DNA from: DATBGE01 sp036558125
Lineage (GTDB): Bacteria; Gemmatimonadota; Gemmatimonadetes; Gemmatimonadales; GWC2-71-9
Length of the DNA stretch: 19,063 nucleotides
Assembly: GCA_036558125.1 (NCBI GenBank)
Contig: DATBGE010000106.1
Coordinates: 1-19,063 of the forward strand
Direction of reading: 5' to 3'
Shown piece after piece: positions 13,554 to 19,063 of the stretch. Position numbers and translations under genes: made by a program. Numbering within the stretch: position 1 is the stretch's first letter; the number at the start of each line of letters is the position of its first letter. Under the pieces are notes generated by a model that did not search any database, had not been told where the DNA came from, and saw only the letters and a list, made by a program, of their open reading frames with translations.

Positions 13554-14417
13554 CTACCCTCCCACAACCACAGCCTCCACCTCCCCAAACTTCCGCCCCA
13601 GCATCATCACCGCATCGTCTCGCATTCCATCACTCTTATACACGGCAAACAAGGCCGACCCCGATCCGCTCATGCGGCAAACCAGGGGATGGGTCTTGGC
13701 CAGCGCTTCGAAGGCTTGGCGGATCTCGGGATGATGGCCGAAGACGGCGGATTCGAAATCATTTCCGGCCAGGCGGCCGATACTGCCCCAGCTCGAGAGG
13801 CTGTCCTGATCCAGCGCGATAGCGCCGCGACGTCCGGTATCCCGATGTGCCACATCTACCCAGTGATAGGCCTCGGCGGTGGAGACTCTGATCTTGGGGA
13901 TCAACAATAGTCCGGGCGCTGGTGGAAGCGGTGACAGCCGTAACATCCGTTCACCACGACCCCACGCGAGAGCGAGCCCCCCGCCAGAAATAAAGAAGGG
14001 TACGTCGCTGCCGAGTTTGGCGGCGAACTGAAGAAGCTCGTGACGGGGGACTGCGTCTTTCGCGAGTTGATTCACGGCAATAAGGGCGCTGGCTCCATCA
14101 CTCGAGCCACCGCCTAATCCGGCCTTAACCGGAATCCGTTTAGTCAGGGTAAGTCGGACCCCGAACTTTCTGCCCGTGGCCTCGAGTACCATCTCCGCGG
14201 CTCGCACTGCGAGGTTCTGCTCCGCGGGTCCAGTATCGGCACCTGTTACCTCCAGCGCAACTGCACCCCCCTCTACCCGCTCGGCGCGCAGGGTGTCGGC
14301 CAGGCTGATCCGGCAGAACAGGGTCTCGAGGTTGTGGTAGCCGTCAGCTTCGCGGGCCAGCACGCGCAACAGCAGGTTGACTTTGGCGTGCGCCGCCAGC
14401 TCAACGGTGGTGCTCAC
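13554..14417 (-). CDS. ispE: 4-diphosphocytidyl-2-C-methyl-D-erythritol kinase
   Basis: This 287-residue protein is a GHMP kinase of the MEP isoprenoid pathway, phosphorylating the 2-hydroxyl of CDP-methylerythritol with ATP. Motifs: AHAKVNLLLRVLAREADGYHNLETLF (9-34) with Lys12, the ATP-binding glycine loop PVKAGLGGGSSDGASALIAV (96-115), and GSDVPFFISGGG (136-147) with catalytic Asp138. A C-terminal CRMSGSGSALFAV (GHMP motif 3) is also present. The length is normal. The start is GTG 14417, overlapping the TGA of the upstream membrane protein gene in a 4-bp GTGA, so translation is coupled. It is the last gene of the 17143-13554 operon. Confidence 0.96.
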   Translation of the reverse strand: MSTTVELAAHAKVNLLLRVLAREADGYHNLETLFCRISLADTLRAERVEGGAVALEVTGADTGPAEQNLAVRAAEMVLEATGRKFGVRLTLTKRIPVKAGLGGGSSDGASALIAVNQLAKDAVPRHELLQFAAKLGSDVPFFISGGGLALAWGRGERMLRLSPLPPAPGLLLIPKIRVSTAEAYHWVDVAHRDTGRRGAIALDQDSLSSWGSIGRLAGNDFESAVFGHHPEIRQAFEALAKTHPLVCRMSGSGSALFAVYKSDGMRDDAVMMLGRKFGEVEAVVVGG

Positions 14418-15436
14418 CCCGGCGATTTCCTGAGGTCACGGAGCCCGATGTTAGTGCGGGCCACCGACCAGGCACCGAGCAGGGTGATGGGAATGAAGGT
14501 CGTGATGTGGTAGGAGAAGGCGTAGGTCGCCGCCAGGCTCGCGTCCACGTGGTAGAGCCCGAGGACCGCGATGATCGGCGCCTCGAAGACGCCCACATAT
14601 CCCGGCGTCGAGGGCACCGCGATGCCGAGCATGATGAGACTCTGCATCAGTAACGCCCCGGCGAAGCTCACCTCGATGCCGAAGGCCGCGAACATCACAT
14701 AAAAGGAAAGGGCGCTGAGCCCCCAGATAGTGAGGGACCAGAGCACCACACCCAGGATCCGCACCGGAGACTGAAGCGCCGACAGTCCCTGGCGGATGCC
14801 TTCAATGATGGTGACCAGCCGGTCGGCCACCTTGGGGAAGGGGACCAGCTTCCGGATGGTGGCCTCCGCCGCTCTGGGAAAGGCGACGACCGCTCCTGCG
14901 AGCCCGAGGCCGGCCACGGCCGCGATCCCCACGAAGGTTGCCAGTCGTCCCATGTGGACCCCGCCGACTTCGGCATCAGCGGGCAGGCCAGCCAGCAGCA
15001 GACCCAAGCCGAGGAAGAATCCCACGGTCAGCGCATCGAACATCCGCTCGACTGCGATCGAGCTCAGTGCCGCGGTGAAGCGAACGTGGGCGAGCCGCGT
15101 AGCCGCGAAGGTGCGCAACACCTCTCCGATCCGGAGCGGCAGCACGTTGTTCGCCATGAAGCCCATCGCGATGGCGTGCCAGAGAGGACCCGGCGGCAGC
15201 CGACTCCCGTCTTCGGCGCGGAGCAGCAGTTGCCAGCGGAAGATGCGGAGCACGAAGGTGAGCGTCGCCAGAACGACGCCCGCGATGATCGGAAAGAGCC
15301 GGGCCTCCCTCAAGTGGAGGAGGACCTCGGCGAAGTTCACATCTTTGAGTGACCACCACAGTAGCGTCGCGGAAACGACGATACCGAGGAGAGCCTGCCA
15401 GATCGGCGGGCGCTGGGAGACGGGTGGGGACGACAA
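14414..15436 (-). CDS. UPF0104/lysylphosphatidylglycerol synthase TM-region family membrane protein
   Basis: This 340-residue integral membrane protein has seven or eight hydrophobic segments. Family features seen: LLWWSLKDVNFAEVLLHL (20-37), LRIFRWQLLLRAED (63-76), ANNVLPLRIGEVLRTF (95-110), SSIAVERMFDALTVG near 125-139, and a C-terminal GIAVPSTPGYVGVFEAPII near 272-290. It corresponds to the membrane half of MprF-like proteins without the aminoacyl-transferase domain. Relatives are thought to move lipids or lipid-linked intermediates across the membrane, but the substrate here is unknown. The start is TTG 15436 with no strong ribosome site, 6 bp after the HPt-protein stop. It overlaps ispE by 4 bp, so the three genes are probably one transcript. 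Confidence 0.87.
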   Translation of the reverse strand: MSSPPVSQRPPIWQALLGIVVSATLLWWSLKDVNFAEVLLHLREARLFPIIAGVVLATLTFVLRIFRWQLLLRAEDGSRLPPGPLWHAIAMGFMANNVLPLRIGEVLRTFAATRLAHVRFTAALSSIAVERMFDALTVGFFLGLGLLLAGLPADAEVGGVHMGRLATFVGIAAVAGLGLAGAVVAFPRAAEATIRKLVPFPKVADRLVTIIEGIRQGLSALQSPVRILGVVLWSLTIWGLSALSFYVMFAAFGIEVSFAGALLMQSLIMLGIAVPSTPGYVGVFEAPIIAVLGLYHVDASLAATYAFSYHITTFIPITLLGAWSVARTNIGLRDLRKSPG

Positions 15437-15442
15437 GCGCGA

Positions 15443-17143
15443 CTACTCGACCTGGGCCAGATCCACGAGGTCGAGCAGTTCCTCGACAAGGGGCCGTAAG
15501 ACGGCGCCGGCTGCATGGGATGCCATCGCGTCCTGGATTTCCAAACGCACGGCGGCGGCCCGGGTGAGCGCGCTCCGGCCCCGATAACAGAGTGCGGCGA
15601 TCTCCACTACCGCGGGCTCGGGTGGCGCGGCGACCGGCGGCGGAGGGATAGGCGACGGGGCGACGGGCGACGGGGCGACGCGTGGTGTCGGTTTGATCAA
15701 CTCTTCCAGCGAGGCGCCGTCGAGCCCGTTCTCCGCGACCAGCCGCTGGTACTTGAGCAGGCTCGCGAGGATGCCGGTGTCTTCCGCGTTCGGGGCGGTT
15801 TCGTCGTCGGGGACGAGCGCCTCGATGGGCACGACTTCTTCCTTGCCGGCGGGCGGCGGTGCGACAGAGGCGACAGGAGATGGCACTACCGGTGGCAGCG
15901 GCGACGGGGCGACTGGTGCTGCGGCCGAAACGATGTTCCGAACATCCTGCGCGAGCGCCGCGACCGCTTCGGCGAGCCCGCTCCGCCCGCCCGATTCGCT
16001 CACGGCGCGCAGCCTGGATCCGATCTGGCGAAGAATCGCCGCGAAACGGCGATGCTGCGACGCCGCACTGCCATCACCAATCGCGTTCCGAGTCGCCGCC
16101 GAGAAGTTGTCCAACGCTTCGGCGAGCGGGTGATCGGTAACGTCGTGGCTCAGGATCTGGAGCACGCCGGAGAGCGAATGCAGCCGCAGACTCTGCATCG
16201 TGGGAGATCCTGCCCGCTCCAGTTCATCTGCCGCCTGGCAGAGGTGCTCACCTCGGCTCACCAGTTCCGCCGCAACCAGCTCGACTCGGGGCGCAATCTG
16301 GGGCGCCGTCCCCCGACTCACCACTCCCGGCTCGCCATCGGGGAAGAGGGTCTCGATCGGGACCACCGCGGTCTGCGGCGGCTCGGCCTTGAGCAGGAGG
16401 GCCGCGAACTCGCGGCACTCCGTCGCCTCGGGATCGGGTTTACCCTGTTCGGCTACATCGCGCGCGGCGCGGGCCAGCGCCTGTGCCGCCGCGGCGAGCA
16501 GCTCGCTGAGCAGGGAACCGGCGCTGCCGCTCAACGCATTGCTGCTCCGCTCCACGCCGTCGAGGATCTCGGCGAGGGGAGGGAAGTCGGACAGCGCGGC
16601 GAGACCACGAAGCGGTTGCATCCGGCGCAGGACTGCCTGCATCGGCTCGTGTCCGGAGGGGGAGCCGCGCAGTGACCGGCCGGCCTGATCCAGCGCGCTC
16701 GCCACCGTAGCCGCTTCCCGCGCGAGAAAGGCGCGGACTCCTGCCTCACTCACGCCGCTGATGCCACCCGACCCGGGACCGGCCATCGCTTCGAGTCGCA
16801 TGGCGAGCCGTTCGGCGCGACCGCTGTCGTCGGGCGTCCACTTGGCCACGTGCCGGACGAGGTCCCGCATCTCGTCCACCGCCGCGGCGACCAGCGTCGC
16901 GGTCTCCATGTCCCAGGGGCGTCGCCCATCCCGATAGGCCCGGAGCACGTGTTCGAGGCCGCTCGCGGCACGGGCGATGAGGTGCTGGTTGGCCATGAGC
17001 GCGCTCCCGCGCAGCGCTCTGGCGTAGCGCACCAGCTCATCCGGGCGCGGTGCGGTTCCACCGGACACGAGGGCACCAAGCCGCTCGAGATACTCGCCGG
17101 CTTCGTGGGAAAAGAAGTCGTCAATACCGAGCGGCTGGGTCAT
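15443..17143 (-). CDS. Multi-HPt-like protein with degenerate phosphotransfer motifs
   Basis: This 566-residue cytoplasmic protein has three helical blocks that look like HPt domains. Block 1 (about 5-120) has YARALRGSALM (40-50), where the AHxLKGSA motif carries Arg42 in place of His. Block 2 (about 135-235) has RMQPLRGLAAL (174-184), also lacking His. Block 3 (about 285-405) has LHSLSGVL (321-328), keeping His322 in an HxLxG pattern. Blocks are joined by linkers carrying VVPIETLFPD (260-269) and VVPIEALVPD (437-446), and two Pro/Ala-rich stretches (410-433, 486-511). A related VVEIAALCYRGRSAL follows at 512-526. HPt domains relay phosphate between kinases and receivers; here at most one site looks competent, so a scaffold or decoy role is possible. 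A promoter at 17198-17226 precedes it. The domain call is by motif only. Confidence 0.75.
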   Translation of the reverse strand: MTQPLGIDDFFSHEAGEYLERLGALVSGGTAPRPDELVRYARALRGSALMANQHLIARAASGLEHVLRAYRDGRRPWDMETATLVAAAVDEMRDLVRHVAKWTPDDSGRAERLAMRLEAMAGPGSGGISGVSEAGVRAFLAREAATVASALDQAGRSLRGSPSGHEPMQAVLRRMQPLRGLAALSDFPPLAEILDGVERSSNALSGSAGSLLSELLAAAAQALARAARDVAEQGKPDPEATECREFAALLLKAEPPQTAVVPIETLFPDGEPGVVSRGTAPQIAPRVELVAAELVSRGEHLCQAADELERAGSPTMQSLRLHSLSGVLQILSHDVTDHPLAEALDNFSAATRNAIGDGSAASQHRRFAAILRQIGSRLRAVSESGGRSGLAEAVAALAQDVRNIVSAAAPVAPSPLPPVVPSPVASVAPPPAGKEEVVPIEALVPDDETAPNAEDTGILASLLKYQRLVAENGLDGASLEELIKPTPRVAPSPVAPSPIPPPPVAAPPEPAVVEIAALCYRGRSALTRAAAVRLEIQDAMASHAAGAVLRPLVEELLDLVDLAQVE

Positions 17144-17197
17144 CGCGGACTCGGGTAAAGGCTCAGATTCCGGTGAAGGCGAAGGAGAAACACCCTA

Positions 17198-17226
17198 AGT
17201 GTAGGAATCCCCAGCGTTTCGGTCAA
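17198..17226 (-). promoter_or_regulatory. Candidate sigma-70 promoter for the HPt-flippase-ispE operon
   Basis: On the minus strand, TTGACC (17226-17221) and TACACT (17203-17198) are spaced by exactly 17 bp, matching 5 of 6 and 4 of 6 consensus bases. Transcription would start near 17190, about 47 bp before the ATG at 17143, and the site lies in the gap after pdxJ. This argues that the operon is not purely read-through from pdxJ. Confidence 0.55.
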
Positions 17227-17238
17227 TTCGTCCGACCG

Positions 17239-17946
17239 CTAGCGGGGCACCAGACGGCGCATCTCGCTTACCGCTTCGTGCATGCCGGTGAGAATCGCCC
17301 GGCTCATCACGCTGTGGCCGATGTTGAGCTCTTCGATCGAATGAACCGCGGCAACCGGCGCGACGTTAAGGTAGGTGAGACCGTGACCGGCGTGGACTGC
17401 CAGTCCGATTTCTGAGCCATGGCGGGCGGCGTCCTTGAGCTGCTCCAGCGCGGCTGGACCCTGGCGCCAGGTGTGGGCGTAACGTCCGGTGTGTAACTCG
17501 ATGGCGGGAACGCCCAGTTCACGGGCGCGGTCGATGCTCTCGCGGGTCGGGTCGATGAAGAGGCTCACCCGACAGCCGGCGCCCGTCAGCCGACTGATGG
17601 CCTCGACCAGGCGAGGCTCCTTCCGGGAAAGATCGAGGCCGCCCTCGGTGGTGATCTCCTGCCGGCGTTCCGGCACCAGGGTTGCCTGGAAGGGCTGGAG
17701 CCGGCAGGCCAGCCCGACGATTTCGGCGCTCGAGGCCAGCTCGAAGTTGAGCACCGTGCGAACCGAGCGGGCCAGGCGTTCCAGGTCCTTGTCCTGCATG
17801 TGCCGCCGGTCTTCGCGCAGATGGGCCGTAATGCCATCGGCGCCAGCGGCTTCGCAGACTTCGGCGGCTGCGACCGGGTCCGGTTCGTCAGTCTTGCGCG
17901 CTTCGCGCAGAGTCGCGACGTGATCGACGTTGATGTAAAGACGCAT
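17239..17946 (-). CDS. pdxJ: Pyridoxine 5'-phosphate synthase
   Basis: This 235-residue TIM-barrel enzyme condenses 1-deoxy-D-xylulose 5-phosphate with 3-amino-2-oxopropyl phosphate to form pyridoxine 5'-phosphate, in the DXP-dependent vitamin B6 route. The start is ATG 17946 (MRLYINVDHVATLREARKT), aligning with the family N-terminus; a longer frame to 18012 adds 22 unconserved residues. Motifs: AHLREDRRHMQ (41-51) with catalytic His42, NFELA with Glu69, VPERRQEITTEGGLDL (91-106) and AVHAGHGLTYLNV (183-195) with the second catalytic His. The ribosome site is weak, and the leader repeats part of the first codons. PdxJ and the downstream IspE both serve DXP-derived pathways. Confidence 0.96.
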   Translation of the reverse strand: MRLYINVDHVATLREARKTDEPDPVAAAEVCEAAGADGITAHLREDRRHMQDKDLERLARSVRTVLNFELASSAEIVGLACRLQPFQATLVPERRQEITTEGGLDLSRKEPRLVEAISRLTGAGCRVSLFIDPTRESIDRARELGVPAIELHTGRYAHTWRQGPAALEQLKDAARHGSEIGLAVHAGHGLTYLNVAPVAAVHSIEELNIGHSVMSRAILTGMHEAVSEMRRLVPR

Positions 17947-18033
17947 GACGGTTGATGATGTAAAGACCTGCGACGGTTGATTGAGACCCTGTGCTTGTTT
18001 AACTTGCGCCACTCTTTTGCGGAGTGCGCCTGC

Positions 18034-18510
18034 GTGACGAGATCGCCAGCGATAGTCTGCCTGATGACGCTACTCGTAGGATGCGGCGGCGGTGGCAGCG
18101 CGGCATCCCCGGCACCCGCCAGTACGAGCGATAGCCCGGAGACAGCGGTCAAGAACTTCATGCAGGCGATCGCCGACAGCAATATCACCCGGATGACGCA
18201 GCTCTGGGGCACGGCCAAGGGATCGGCCGCGGAAACCAAGAAGCCGGACGATTACGAAAAGCGGATGGTCATCACGCAGCTGTACCTGCGCGGCGCGCAG
18301 TACCGGATCATCCGGGTCGATCCGGTCACCGACGATCCGACGCGGCAGCTGGTGACCGTCGACTTGAACCGCGGCGAGTGCACCAAGACGGTACCCGTCA
18401 CGGTGGTCAAGAGCGGCAATGACTGGATCGTCAATCAGATCGACCTGAACCTGGCTGGGACTCCGGTGCGGCCGTGCGACCCGTCGGTGCCCGAAGAGCC
18501 GAAGCAATAG
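18034..18510 (+). CDS. Putative lipoprotein, DUF4878/NTF2-like
   Basis: From GTG 18034 (GGAG 9 bp upstream) the product is 158 residues: a short basic start, a hydrophobic run and LLVGC, making Cys17 the lipidation site, followed by a Gly/Ser/Pro-rich linker. The earlier in-frame ATG at 17977 would put 19 odd residues before the signal peptide and is less likely. The mature part has SPETAVKNFMQAIADSNIT and LTVDLNRG-like strands (QLVTVDLNRGE, DWIVNQIDLNL), the pattern of small NTF2-like envelope lipoproteins. Function is unknown. It is divergent from pdxJ, and its stop abuts the convergent stop of the epimerase gene. Confidence 0.75.
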   Translation: MTRSPAIVCLMTLLVGCGGGGSAASPAPASTSDSPETAVKNFMQAIADSNITRMTQLWGTAKGSAAETKKPDDYEKRMVITQLYLRGAQYRIIRVDPVTDDPTRQLVTVDLNRGECTKTVPVTVVKSGNDWIVNQIDLNLAGTPVRPCDPSVPEEPKQ

Positions 18511-18930
18511 TCAGTCGGTAAGCTCGATCAGGATTCCCGAGGTGCTCTTGGGGTGGACGAAGGCGACACGGCGCCCACCCGCACCCGGACGAGGGTGCTG
18601 GTCGACGAGCTGGTAGCCGGCGCGGCGGCAGGAATCCAAGGCCTCGTCCAGATCGGGGACCCGGTAACAGATGTGGTGAATGCCGGGACCGCGTTTGGCC
18701 AGGAACTTGGCCACGGGACTATCGGGGGTGCGGGGCTCCAGAAGCTCGACCTCGGTGTCGCCGAAGTGCAGCGAGACGATCATCGCCCCATCGGACAGTT
18801 CGGGGCGGCCGGGGGCGAGACCAAGAACCTCGGTATAGAAGGTAAGGGCTGCGGTGATGTCCTCCACCGCGATGCCGACATGGGCGATCCTGGGACTGGA
18901 AATCAGGGGAGCCTCCGGGGAGGATATCAC
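18511..18930 (-). CDS. mce: Methylmalonyl-CoA epimerase
   Basis: This 139-residue VOC-fold enzyme interconverts (2R)- and (2S)-methylmalonyl-CoA in propionyl-CoA or branched-chain/odd-chain catabolism. Metal ligands fit the family: His17 in RIAHVGIAVED, Glu62 in TEVELLEP, His86 in GIHHICYRV and Glu136 in GILIELTD. HPKSTSG (126-132) near the end is also typical. The start is taken as GTG 18930, which has only a weak ribosome site; shorter starts closer to the conserved region would lose about 10 residues. No mutase or carboxylase gene is adjacent. Confidence 0.93.
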   Translation of the reverse strand: MISSPEAPLISSPRIAHVGIAVEDITAALTFYTEVLGLAPGRPELSDGAMIVSLHFGDTEVELLEPRTPDSPVAKFLAKRGPGIHHICYRVPDLDEALDSCRRAGYQLVDQHPRPGAGGRRVAFVHPKSTSGILIELTD

Positions 18931-18991
18931 AGGTTCGCGTCCGGCCTACGGGGCGGGCGCCAGTATCTGGTTCTGGAAAGGATCATAACGA

Positions 18992-19063
18992 ATGTCGAGC
19001 AGCAACGTCACGCATGTAACTGACGAGTCGTTCCCCTCCCAGGTGGAGCAGAGCGAGGGCCTC
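18992..19063 (+). CDS. trxA: Thioredoxin, N-terminal fragment cut by the window edge
   Basis: Twenty-four codons from ATG 18992 read MSSSNVTHVTDESFPSQVEQ and on to SEGL, the beta1-alpha1 start of thioredoxin (THVTDxxFxxxV). The CGPC active site would lie just beyond the edge. GAAAGGA about 9 bp upstream serves as ribosome site. It is divergent from the epimerase gene, with 61 bp between starts. The call rests on the N-terminus only. Confidence 0.75.
   Translation, partial: MSSSNVTHVTDESFPSQVEQSEGL

Noticed and set aside
15515..16675. 386-codon plus-strand open frame, Arg/Gly-rich
   Set aside because: It is antisense to the HPt-like gene, whose frame shows repeated, structured motifs; this one shows none.
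17190..17202. ACAC-CCTAA-GTGT as a terminator behind pdxJ
   Set aside because: The stem is only 4 bp with no T-run, and it overlaps the better-supported -10 box of the next operon.

Overview
The window is GC-rich, densely coded bacterial chromosome. The gene set suggests Gemmatimonadota, with Acidobacteriota the next best guess: two FtsX/MacB-type permeases of the acidobacterial duplicated orphan permease (ADOP) kind, each paired with its own small repressor, a KdpD-like/PAS hybrid kinase, and the MEP and PdxJ pathways. This assignment is an inference from gene content; no phylogenetic marker was compared.

Layout. Positions 1-2250 (minus) hold a PadR repressor and an ADOP permease that runs off the left edge, overlapping by 4 bp. 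Positions 2364-3755 (plus) hold an alpha/beta hydrolase and a small uncharacterised protein. Positions 3763-5277 (minus) encode an MltF-like lytic transglycosylase lipoprotein, with tRNA-Gln(UUG) behind it at 5544-5614 (minus). Positions 5847-8753 (plus) repeat the repressor-permease theme, with a MarR regulator 12 bp ahead of a second, complete ADOP-type permease. From 8754 to 9452 lies a repeat-rich stretch with G/C-hairpin repeats and, on the minus strand, a 60-residue peptide gene that looks like a RiPP (class I lanthipeptide-like) precursor with a perfect Shine-Dalgarno. A 693-residue protein of unrecognised family follows at 9453-11534 (plus).

Positions 11616-18930 are mostly minus-strand: a hybrid sensor kinase; then ispE, a UPF0104-type membrane protein and a protein with degenerate HPt repeats, which form one apparent operon behind a recognisable promoter; then pdxJ. 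A small plus-strand lipoprotein is divergent from pdxJ and convergent with a methylmalonyl-CoA epimerase. The right edge cuts the first 24 codons of a thioredoxin gene.

How the genes fit together: ispE and pdxJ serve two pathways that both draw on 1-deoxy-D-xylulose 5-phosphate (isoprenoids and pyridoxal phosphate). The epimerase belongs to propionyl/methylmalonyl-CoA metabolism. Most of the rest is envelope and signalling. The accessory part is 5.6-9.5 kb, where repeats of one family lie around the second permease and the peptide gene. No rRNA, CRISPR array, transposase or phage gene was seen.
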